Below are positions 1 through 5,865 of a DNA stretch of 6,646 nucleotides, one piece after another. Source of the DNA: Paludibacter sp. (GTDB lineage Bacteria > Bacteroidota > Bacteroidia > Bacteroidales > Paludibacteraceae); NCBI GenBank assembly GCA_018054805.1, contig JAGPIU010000006.1, forward strand, positions 1 to 6,646, given 5' to 3'. Position 1 is the first letter of the stretch. Every line of letters begins with the position of its first letter. The notes under the pieces are model-generated. The model saw only the letters and a program-made list of their open reading frames with translations. It made no database searches and had not been told where the DNA came from. A program made the translations under genes and the position numbers.

Positions 1-2437
1 TATCAATCTGATTATCCTTCGTTTTCAATAAAGTCCGACCTGTGGTAGTAAAGATTACCTTTGTTGTATCATGATATTTTGAATCAATATTCAGAACCGA
101 TTTCACCGGATTTGGATATACTTTTATCAGATCATCGCTCTGAATGTCCTCATTGTTCGTTGTAAAAGTTGTGAATTTCCATTTCTGATAATTATTTATG
201 CTCTTGTCCCACAAATACACAGGGATATCATTTGCATTATTCGGAGCTGCCATAAGTGCTTTATTGCTGCTTTTGGAAATAATCTGAAATTGTCCCAAAC
301 CTACATCAATCATAGAAAACTGGCGGCATTCAACCGGATCGACTGAATATTGCTTTATTTGCGTGCCATTATCCCGTTTGCAATCGGCAGGGGCAATTTT
401 AAACTCGCTGCTTAACGGCGCAAACGAATAAAAACCCTGCGCATCGGTTTGCAACACCCAATGTTGATCAGTACGACTTTCATAATTAGAAGTCACAGCC
501 AATGCGCCATCAGCGTTTGCATTGTCCGAAATAATGCTTAGATTTTTTTTGTTTCCTACATTCGCTATGCTGTAAACACCCTCGTCCACTGCCAACACTT
601 TCACTTTAATGGTCGTTGAATATCCGGTATTTCCTGATTTATCGTATGCCCGGGCAAAAAGTTCGTAAATACCCGTTGTTTTCTGACTCCAGTTATATTG
701 AAACGGAGCCACTGTTGAAATGCCTGTCAGAACACCATTCACATAATATTCAACCTTTTGCATATCATCCGCATCACTGACTGCATTCATTTTCAGCACA
801 GTACTTTTCGACGTAAACACTGTGGTATCAGCAGTTGGCGAGAGCCACTCAGCTTTGGGTTCCAAACGTTCCACTTTCCATTTTTGCAATTCAGTTTCAG
901 TTGGATCAGCCAACACAAGTGCATCATTTGCAGTAGCATCGAATGCAAGCGCTTTTCCGCTTTTATGAAGAATTTTATAAAATCCATCATCAGCCTTCTC
1001 AATACTGAATTTCACACAATCGCCTCCGGCAAGCGTGTTGGTTTCGATGCGGGCGGCATTGTTGTATTCACAGTTTTCTACTGAAACACTCGCGCTATTT
1101 TCAACAGAAATAATCGAATATTTTCCTGAATGATCAACAGACAGCAACCATTTTTGCGATTTAAGTTTTTCATCAGTACTTAAAGCCACATATCTTCCTC
1201 CGTTGGCATTTTCGGAACTCAGTTGCGAAACAACTTTTCCATTAGCCTGATTTGTAATCCGGTACACACCTTTCGACAATGGCATATTCAAATCCACGTA
1301 AGCAAACCGCAGAAGCGCATTTGCAGCACAAGCCTGCGACATCATTCCCACTTTTTCGTTCGGAGCATCGTTTGTGCGCACCACATTCCAGTTTCCACTG
1401 CCCGAAGCGCCATCGGGGTAATATCCGGCTTTGTCTCTGGATTTATCAATCAAAAAATCGCAAATATTTTTCGCGGCATAATACCATTTCAGATCACGAT
1501 CAATTTCATACATTTCGCAAAGCATTTCTACCGAATAATTTCCTCCCCAGTATGAAATTTCGCCAAATCCAGCATTATAAGTATAATAACGTTTCAGAAT
1601 AGCATCGGCCATTGCGCGGGCTTCGTTCAGATATCTTTCGTCGCCGGTAATTTTGTAAAGGCGTATGCCGAGCAAAACCACCGCAGCAGTATTGCAGGCT
1701 CTGGGACCTTCGTTCGGCTTTGTCCAGACTCCATTTGCATAAGTCGAGCCGCTCAAAAAAAGCAAGGTCACCGGATCCTTTAACTTAAGAGTATAATCGT
1801 TGAATTTATCATAATATGTTTTAGCAATATCCAAATGAGCCGAATCGCCCGTAATTGTGAAATACTTGGCATAAGCATTAGCTAACGGATCGACAGGCCC
1901 CATATAAAAAATGCCTTTATTCAATCCACTTTCGGTTTGTGGAATTCCCCATTGTGCATCGCGGTATTTCAGACAATAATTCAGTGCAAAAAGTCCTTTG
2001 TTCAACACCAGTGCAGAACGGAATTTATGCAGATATACATCCATTATTACATCTCCAATAAGTCCGTTATCGTCGAAAAAACGTTCTCCATTCTGAATAC
2101 AACCATAACCCTGACCATTTGTGTACCAACTCATTTTATTGGTATAAGCATACAAACGCGCATCGTATTTCGAATCGATCATAGCACCCCAAAGCAATGC
2201 ACGAATCATATGCCCGGCCGGCCACAGAAACGCCGGACCTGATTTTAGATTATTGGCTGTCGTAATTTCCTCCACATACAAACCCGTGGAAGCATTATAG
2301 AATCTTGTATTCAGCTGGTCGAGCAACTCAAAACCGGCATCCTTATATTTATTGGTTTGTGAACTTACATTTTGTATTGCAACAAGCAAAACAATAGCAA
2401 CGACAGTGCGGAGAACGAAAGCATTTGTGATTTTCAT
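1..2437 (-). CDS. Secreted GH76-like glycoside hydrolase (alpha-1,6-mannanase family) with two ricin-B-like lectin modules and a T9SS sorting domain; 3' end cut by window
   Basis: The reading frame is open for 812 codons from the ATG at 2437 to the window edge. Residues 1-27 look like a type I signal peptide (hydrophobic core TVVAIVLLVAI, then SSQ). Residues about 35-385 form an all-helical repeat domain resembling GH76, the endo-alpha-1,6-mannanase family. It has FYNASTGLY near 46-54, FLWPAGHMIRALLWGA at 70-85, and an Asp pair at 122-123 in RFFDDNG, matching the catalytic DD of GH76. ITGD(E/S) helix-turn repeats occur near 195 and 263. Residues 388-525 and 620-757 are ricin-B-like lectin modules with QxW motifs at 428, 518, 658 and 751, so glycan binding is likely. 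Residues about 530-615 between them are Ig-like. VYPNP at 773-777 opens a T9SS type A sorting domain, so the enzyme is probably exported across the outer membrane and released or surface-anchored. Likely substrate is an alpha-1,6-mannan such as fungal mannan; this is inferred from family. Another six-hairpin family remains possible. Confidence 0.82.
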   Translation of the reverse strand, partial: MKITNAFVLRTVVAIVLLVAIQNVSSQTNKYKDAGFELLDQLNTRFYNASTGLYVEEITTANNLKSGPAFLWPAGHMIRALLWGAMIDSKYDARLYAYTNKMSWYTNGQGYGCIQNGERFFDDNGLIGDVIMDVYLHKFRSALVLNKGLFALNYCLKYRDAQWGIPQTESGLNKGIFYMGPVDPLANAYAKYFTITGDSAHLDIAKTYYDKFNDYTLKLKDPVTLLFLSGSTYANGVWTKPNEGPRACNTAAVVLLGIRLYKITGDERYLNEARAMADAILKRYYTYNAGFGEISYWGGNYSVEMLCEMYEIDRDLKWYYAAKNICDFLIDKSRDKAGYYPDGASGSGNWNVVRTNDAPNEKVGMMSQACAANALLRFAYVDLNMPLSKGVYRITNQANGKVVSQLSSENANGGRYVALSTDEKLKSQKWLLSVDHSGKYSIISVENSASVSVENCEYNNAARIETNTLAGGDCVKFSIEKADDGFYKILHKSGKALAFDATANDALVLADPTETELQKWKVERLEPKAEWLSPTADTTVFTSKSTVLKMNAVSDADDMQKVEYYVNGVLTGISTVAPFQYNWSQKTTGIYELFARAYDKSGNTGYSTTIKVKVLAVDEGVYSIANVGNKKNLSIISDNANADGALAVTSNYESRTDQHWVLQTDAQGFYSFAPLSSEFKIAPADCKRDNGTQIKQYSVDPVECRQFSMIDVGLGQFQIISKSSNKALMAAPNNANDIPVYLWDKSINNYQKWKFTTFTTNNEDIQSDDLIKVYPNPVKSVLNIDSKYHDTTKVIFTTTGRTLLKTKDNQID

Positions 2438-2501
2438 AATAATAACTTTGAAATTTTTACGGTGAGTTCCGGAAACCTGAGGGCAACACGAAACAACTAG
2501 C

Positions 2502-2529
2502 CAAAATTACCTACAATCAGCATGACAAA
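2502..2529 (-). promoter_or_regulatory. Candidate promoter for the GH76 gene
   Basis: Read on the minus strand, 2509-2502 is TAATTTTG, a full match to the Bacteroidota -7 element TAnnTTTG. A TTTG at 2529-2526 lies 16 bp upstream, shorter than the usual spacing of about 19. Transcription would start near 2496 and give a leader of roughly 60 nt before the ATG at 2437. The assignment rests on consensus matching only. Confidence 0.4.
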
Positions 2530-2595
2530 AAGTAACTGTTGTTCCAATAAATAGCAATAACGCTGCAAATATGAACATTTTCGACTTCCCCACAT

Positions 2596-2603
2596 TATCT
2601 TTG
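2596..2603 (+). promoter_or_regulatory. Candidate -7 promoter element for the beta-barrel/lipoprotein pair
   Basis: TATCTTTG matches TAnnTTTG. No good TTTG lies about 19 bp upstream; the nearest T-rich stretch is TTTTCG at 2578-2583. Transcription would start near 2609 and leave a leader of about 100 nt before the ATG at 2712. A second match, TAACTTTG at 2443-2450 with TTTG at 2424-2427, sits almost on the GH76 start codon and would give a much longer leader, so it is the less likely choice. Confidence 0.42.
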
Positions 2604-2639
2604 TAAAATATTTTCACTCACCTTGCAACAAAGCATCCG

Positions 2640-2663
2640 AAATCAGCATCCTGATTTAAATCA
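2640..2663. repeat. Overlapping inverted repeats in the 5' leader of the beta-barrel gene
   Basis: AAATCAG at 2640-2646 and CTGATTT at 2651-2657 form a 7-bp perfect stem with a 4-nt loop (CATC). The right arm overlaps TGATTTAAATCA at 2652-2663, a 12-bp perfect palindrome. CTGATTT recurs at 2669-2675, 18 bp after its first copy. The two hairpin forms are mutually exclusive and lie downstream of the candidate promoter. They could be an operator or a weak leader structure, but AT-rich DNA produces such pairs fairly often. Confidence 0.4.
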
Positions 2664-2711
2664 CTTTTCTGATTTTCGGAATTATTATTAACCCTTAAAT
2701 GCTATTATTCT

Positions 2712-3503
2712 ATGAGATTTCACAAACTCTTTCTGCTATTATTATTGTTTAAAATAGCGAGCACATTCGCTCAAAATGCCGGAGCATGGTCGTTCAACAT
2801 CGATCTGAATTCCAATCTGACAAACGGAAACCTGCGCGACAACTGGCCAATAAGACAGGATGTGGGTGCCAGTTATTACGATTACTATTTCTACAGTTCG
2901 AATCGTGTAACAGCTGACATGAATTTTTCCCAGATCAGCATCCGACCCGAATACCAATTAATCCACAACAAATTGTCGGTAAGCACCGGAATCAGGTTTA
3001 CACATTTACAAAGCGAGGTGAGTAAATACGATTCAGAAAACGGAGGCTATTTTTATCTTCGTTACGAATCCAACCCTACGAGTACCGAATATGCACGCAT
3101 TAACTCTATTACGGAAGAAACTGCATACCTCGGCGTGCCACTCGAATTTCAGATCACACCTTTTCGGTTTTACAAGCTGGCTCCTTATCTGCGCATTGGT
3201 TCCGAAGTCGGGTTCAGGCTTTCGTCGTCAAATGCGATTAAATTTCACACCGAATCGATGGAAATATATGCTGACGATATAATGCAACAATATGGTTTTG
3301 TGCCTCAAAGCATATTTGCCACATTAAACTCATCAGTTGGTTTAAGCCTCGGTGCTGCAGGGAAAATAAATTACAATTTCGAAATTCTATTGCCCTCATT
3401 TTTCCTGACCGATAAAAATTCCTCATTGCTCGAAGTAAATGAGTTCAGTGGATTTCGCTTTTCGCTGAAAATACCGCTTTCTGAGTTAAGAACTTCAAAA
3501 TAA
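2712..3503 (+). CDS. Outer-membrane beta-barrel protein, function unknown
   Basis: The product has 263 residues and begins with a clear type I signal peptide: basic MRFHK, a Leu-rich core, and cleavage probably after TFAQ at about residue 21. The rest alternates polar and hydrophobic or aromatic residues in short stretches, for example around YYDYYFYSSN, ISIRPEYQL, LSVSTGIRFTHL, YLGVPLEFQI, LAPYLRIGSEVGFRL and GFRFSLKIPL. This is typical of small porin-like or PorT-like beta-barrels of Bacteroidota. The 'tayLgvPLef' segment is a common signature of that broad group. No catalytic motif is visible. The start at 2712 puts the signal peptide at the N-terminus; an ATG at 2699 is out of frame. The lipoprotein gene follows after 45 bp on the same strand, so the two are probably co-transcribed. 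The precise role cannot be told from sequence. Confidence 0.8.
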   Translation: MRFHKLFLLLLLFKIASTFAQNAGAWSFNIDLNSNLTNGNLRDNWPIRQDVGASYYDYYFYSSNRVTADMNFSQISIRPEYQLIHNKLSVSTGIRFTHLQSEVSKYDSENGGYFYLRYESNPTSTEYARINSITEETAYLGVPLEFQITPFRFYKLAPYLRIGSEVGFRLSSSNAIKFHTESMEIYADDIMQQYGFVPQSIFATLNSSVGLSLGAAGKINYNFEILLPSFFLTDKNSSLLEVNEFSGFRFSLKIPLSELRTSK

Positions 3504-3548
3504 AGTCAGAATCAATTCAAACCAGTAGTATTATTAAATAATAAACAG
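3504..3548 (+). other. Short intergenic gap with AT palindrome, no terminator
   Basis: The 45-bp gap between the beta-barrel and lipoprotein genes has no GC-rich hairpin and no TAnnTTTG element, which supports one transcript for both. It contains TATTATT-A-AATAATA at 3529-3543, a perfect AT-only inverted repeat. This is too AT-rich and tight to be a good terminator and may be chance. No Shine-Dalgarno sequence precedes the ATG at 3549, as is usual in this phylum. Confidence 0.5.
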
Positions 3549-4151
3549 ATGAAAAACACTATATATAGAATAGCAATTTCCGTAGGTATCATACTGCAAA
3601 CTGCATTTATGGCATCCTGCTCAATGGACGATGTGGAATTATCGAGAACAGTTTTTATCGAAGACCGTACAAGTCCCGGCCTTCCCGTATATTCGGAATG
3701 GGGTTACAATACTTTCGGAGCTTATATCGACAGGGTTCCATTTGTGTCGGGCGAAGAGGAGCCAGCTAAAATTTATGTAAACTCCGATACGCTGCATTTC
3801 TTTCTGAAAGGAATCTATAGAAATTCAAAAACAAGTTTTTTGTTCTCTCTAAAAGGGCTTTCGCCAGCCGAATATACAGAACTCACCATGCTCAACGACA
3901 CTGTAATTAATCTGAAAAACATTGCATGTAAAGTAGAAATGAATAAAAACGATACAATTTCTGTTCTGAACATTATTGATGGACAAATATATTTCAAACG
4001 TGCTCAGTTGCTGTATGTGGATAAAGTGGCCAATAAAACCATACTTTCGGGCGAATTCAGATTTCGCACATTCTTTCGCAATGAGCCTGTAGCCATATCG
4101 AATGGTCGTTTTGATGTAGGTATCGGCTACGAAAATTTCTACAATTTCTGA
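3549..4151 (+). CDS. Probable surface lipoprotein of a Bacteroidota-specific family (NTFG...NGRFDV type)
   Basis: The product has 200 residues. Its lipoprotein signal peptide ends in the lipobox FMASC, with Cys24 as the lipidated residue. The mature N-terminus C-S-M-D-D-V-E has acidic residues at +3, +4 and +6. This resembles the Bacteroidota lipoprotein export signal that sends lipoproteins to the outer leaflet, so surface exposure is inferred. The body carries GYNTFGAYIDRVPFV near 52-66 and ILSGEFRFRTFFRNEPVAISNGRFDV towards the C-terminus. Both patterns resemble uncharacterised Bacteroidota lipoproteins with an 'NTFGc.vng' start and an 'sGtF.f....ge...I.nGrFDv' end, probably a DUF6252-like fold. 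No enzyme motif is seen. The neighbouring beta-barrel gene upstream suggests a paired outer-membrane role. The stop codon overlaps the 3' end of the convergent transporter gene. Confidence 0.78.
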   Translation: MKNTIYRIAISVGIILQTAFMASCSMDDVELSRTVFIEDRTSPGLPVYSEWGYNTFGAYIDRVPFVSGEEEPAKIYVNSDTLHFFLKGIYRNSKTSFLFSLKGLSPAEYTELTMLNDTVINLKNIACKVEMNKNDTISVLNIIDGQIYFKRAQLLYVDKVANKTILSGEFRFRTFFRNEPVAISNGRFDVGIGYENFYNF

Positions 4152-5413
4152 TGATTACCTTTACGCAAAAGTTTTGACAACAAAGCACCTGATTCACTTA
4201 CGAACTCAGGTGCTTTGCGTATAAACACTGTCATTACCAAAATACTTATCGCGGCTATTACCCCAAATACCACAAAACTATTTTCATTGCTAAGCATTGT
4301 GGTGAGCGAAAAAAAAGCCGTACCAATAAGTACAAAAATAAAAGTCACCAGATTGAGATAAGCAATCACATCGCCCAGTTTACGACCTGTATCAGCATGC
4401 TGGAGCGTGGCCAGCAACGGAATCTGAAAAAATCCACCCGACATTGCGAGCGCAAATACCGAAAAGCCATAAAACCAAACGGGCAACCGAAACAGACTCA
4501 ACAAAATCATAAACAACACGATGCCTGCCAAACCTGGCAACACAAAGGCTTTTTGCGGTTGATTACCCGACAGCTTTCCGGCAAGCCAGCTCCCCACCGC
4601 TATGCCAATTGCCGCCAACGACATGATGAGCCCGGTGCTGGCATTCGAAAGTTGGTACACATTTTTGCTGTGAATCACCAGATTCATTTGCAGCATTCCC
4701 CCAATCAGCCAAAATGCCGACGAACCAAAAACCGCGATATTAACTTTCGGAAATGCTTTTGCCCTTCGATACGACACCAGCAAAAAACGAAAAGGATGAA
4801 GTCCTGCTTCCGATGGTTCGGTTGGCAATTCATTTACTCTGATTCTGACTGTTGCAAAATATCCTGCAAAAGCCACCAGAAAAAAAGCTGCCACAATCAT
4901 CCACGTACTGTAAAAATCAGAAATCACCGAAGCAACCACTGTACCAATCAGAATCCCCAGAAAAGCCATCATTTCGAACACACCGCTTCCGTACGACACA
5001 CCCTCCTCTCCTCCAATATCCCGGATAAGACTGTATTTCGAGGGCGAATACAAACAGCTCTGAATTCCCATTAAAAACACCGCTAAAATTGCCGGCACAA
5101 CCCATTCGAACCAGAAAGCCACTGCTGCCACAAACATTATGGGAAATTCAATGAGTTTAAAAAAACGAAACACTTTCAGTTTCGAATATCGCACAGCCAA
5201 GTGCCCACCCAAAGGCGACAAAAACAAATACGGCAACACCAAAGCTGCCGACACAAGCGAAATAAGCTGCGACTGATTAAGCCACGCAGGCAAAGCCCAA
5301 CCTACGCTGATAAAAATGATGGCATTTTTCAGCAAATTATCATTAAAAACCCCGAAGAAATTACTTGCAAACAAAGCATTCCAGCTTTTTTGTCTGTATT
5401 TGGTATTATTCAT
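4139..5413 (-). CDS. MFS transporter, LplT-like (lysophospholipid flippase family)
   Basis: This 424-residue, highly hydrophobic protein fits the 12-helix major facilitator fold. The N-terminal NFFGVFNDNLLKNA (18-31) matches the conserved 'fLgafNDNlfKna' signature of LplT and of the MFS half of LplT-PlsC-Aas fusions. SPLGGHLAVRYSKLKV (66-81) takes the place of the MFS loop 2-3 motif. GIQSCLYSPSKYSLIRD (116-132) matches 'gxqsalfgPaKYgilpd', and GGFFQIPLLATLQH (326-339) also fits. In characterised relatives the protein flips lysophosphatidylethanolamine across the inner membrane for re-acylation. Here there is no fused or adjacent acyltransferase or acyl-ACP synthetase, so the substrate is inferred. 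The ATG at 5413 gives the expected short cytoplasmic N-terminus. The gene converges on the lipoprotein gene with a 13-bp overlap, and its last codons hold a strong inverted repeat. Confidence 0.85.
   Translation of the reverse strand: MNNTKYRQKSWNALFASNFFGVFNDNLLKNAIIFISVGWALPAWLNQSQLISLVSAALVLPYLFLSPLGGHLAVRYSKLKVFRFFKLIEFPIMFVAAVAFWFEWVVPAILAVFLMGIQSCLYSPSKYSLIRDIGGEEGVSYGSGVFEMMAFLGILIGTVVASVISDFYSTWMIVAAFFLVAFAGYFATVRIRVNELPTEPSEAGLHPFRFLLVSYRRAKAFPKVNIAVFGSSAFWLIGGMLQMNLVIHSKNVYQLSNASTGLIMSLAAIGIAVGSWLAGKLSGNQPQKAFVLPGLAGIVLFMILLSLFRLPVWFYGFSVFALAMSGGFFQIPLLATLQHADTGRKLGDVIAYLNLVTFIFVLIGTAFFSLTTMLSNENSFVVFGVIAAISILVMTVFIRKAPEFVSESGALLSKLLRKGNHQKL
4181..4217. terminator. Perfect 12-bp inverted repeat at a convergent gene junction; possible bidirectional terminator
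   Basis: CAAAGCACCTGA (4181-4192) and TCAGGTGCTTTG (4206-4217) are exact reverse complements. The stem can extend through TTC/GAA (4193-4195 with 4202-4204) around one bulged base, leaving a 6-nt loop. It lies 29 bp after the stop of the plus-strand lipoprotein gene and inside transporter codons about 399-411. The position suits a 3' end structure for the plus-strand transcript. Neither side has a clean T run: CGTATAAAC follows on plus, TTGTCAAAACTTTTG on minus. The repeat is certain, but intrinsic termination is not. Confidence 0.45.
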
Positions 5414-5428
5414 TACAACGGAAAAGGA

Positions 5429-5485
5429 CTACATGCACAGCAAAAGAATGTGTAAAAGTGAAAAATCAGCATTCATTATTGTCAT
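5429..5485 (-). CDS. Possible 18-codon upstream ORF in the transporter leader
   Basis: Starting at the ATG at 5485, the minus strand encodes MTIMNADFSLLHILLLCM and then a TAG, ending 15 bp before the transporter ATG. It lies inside the long leader predicted from the promoter at 5663-5693. It could be a leader peptide that couples translation to the transporter. It is short enough to be chance in AT-rich DNA, and no conserved family is recognised. Confidence 0.15.
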   Translation of the reverse strand: MTIMNADFSLLHILLLCM

Positions 5486-5604
5486 TTTATGTATTAAAAT
5501 TATATTTCATAAAAAAGGCATGTTCTTTGCTACATATCTTAGCAGGAATGACACAATGCTGCTTTAGGTTTTGCTTAAAATCTGATATAATTATTGTCTC
5601 AAAA

Positions 5605-5639
5605 TGTTGAATTATAAAAATTATTGTTGAATTCAACAA
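5605..5639. repeat. Palindrome TTGTTGAATTCAACAA with an upstream half-site
   Basis: TTGTTGAATTCAACAA at 5624-5639 is a 16-bp perfect palindrome. The half-site TGTTGAATT also occurs alone at 5605-5613, exactly 20 bp (about two helical turns) from its copy at 5625-5633. The block lies about 20-50 bp downstream of the predicted minus-strand transcription start. That position suits an operator for a dimeric repressor, or a hairpin in the leader RNA. Confidence 0.5.
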
Positions 5640-5662
5640 ATCAATCAGCCATGCTGTGAGCA

Positions 5663-5693
5663 CAAAAGTAATTTATTTGCAGCATTTCACAAA
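5663..5693 (-). promoter_or_regulatory. Near-consensus Bacteroidota promoter, probably for the LplT-like transporter
   Basis: Read on the minus strand, TTTG (5693-5690) is followed after exactly 19 bp by TACTTTTG (5670-5663). This fits TTTG-N19-TAnnTTTG. Transcription would start near 5657, leaving a leader of about 240 nt before the transporter ATG at 5413. No better element lies closer to the gene. The long leader could hold regulatory RNA or a small transcript. Confidence 0.55.
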
Positions 5694-5703
5694 AAAAAAT
5701 ATA

Positions 5704-5743
5704 TAGTTTGTAAACTAAATTACAACTCAAAACGTTTTAAGTT
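5704..5743. repeat. Two adjacent operator-like inverted repeats
   Basis: TAGTTTGTAAACTA at 5704-5717 has perfect 6-bp arms around GT. At 5724-5743, AACTcAAAACGTTTTaAGTT pairs at 18 of 20 positions around a CG centre. Their centres are about 23 bp apart and they sit just upstream of the minus-strand promoter, within the divergent region. They are candidate binding sites for transcription factors. The repeats themselves are clear, the function is inferred. Confidence 0.45.
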
Positions 5744-5850
5744 AAATAACAAACAATTTAAGTACAAAATTCCAATACAAAAAAAAAGAAATTAAGTATT
5801 TTTATTGAGTTAATTTATATTAAATCGTAGTTTAACATTTAATTTTAATG

Positions 5851-5858
5851 TAACTTTG
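5851..5858 (+). promoter_or_regulatory. Candidate -7 element of the histidine kinase promoter
   Basis: TAACTTTG followed by CA matches the Bacteroidota -7 element. Only 7 bp separate it from the ATG at 5866, so the start of transcription would fall at or within a few bases of the start codon. Upstream, GTTTA near 5830-5834 is a weak -33 match at shortened spacing. Confidence 0.5.
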
Positions 5859-5865
5859 CAAAATA

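Larger units (their letters stand above)
5414..5865. other. AT-rich divergent regulatory region between transporter and histidine kinase
   Basis: This stretch of about 450 bp has no credible protein gene longer than a few tens of codons. It holds a near-consensus minus-strand promoter (5663-5693), a plus-strand promoter next to the kinase ATG (5851-5858), three inverted repeats (5624-5639, 5704-5717, 5724-5743) and two runs of nine A (5691-5699, 5779-5787) that could bend DNA or act as UP elements. The right half is strikingly AT-rich. The reading frames that cross it are low-complexity and lack family features. Confidence 0.7.

Noticed and set aside
758..1602. Plus-strand open frames of about 107-110 codons (758-1084, 1223-1555, 1279-1602)
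   Set aside because: They lie antisense to the GH76-like gene, whose frame is open and shows domain motifs. Their products are low in family features and rich in His/Ser/Phe, as expected for shadow frames.
2467..2474. TTCCGGAA palindrome in the GH76 leader
   Set aside because: An 8-bp palindrome is expected by chance in a window of this size and has no partner site.
4397..5074. Plus-strand open frame of 225 codons
   Set aside because: It is antisense to the transporter gene. Its product is extremely rich in Lys, Arg, His, Gln and Asn, typical of the reverse complement of a hydrophobic membrane protein. The minus-strand transporter has clear conserved motifs.
5201..5610. Plus-strand open frames over the transporter start and the AT-rich intergenic region (5201-5455, 5316-5567, 5365-5610)
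   Set aside because: They overlap the transporter N-terminus in antisense and have no recognisable motif, signal peptide or consistent promoter.
5414..5865. Possible CRISPR array, attachment site or origin in the repeat-rich intergenic region
   Set aside because: The inverted repeats differ from each other, there is no regular repeat-spacer spacing, no integrase gene, no tRNA end and no DnaA-box cluster.
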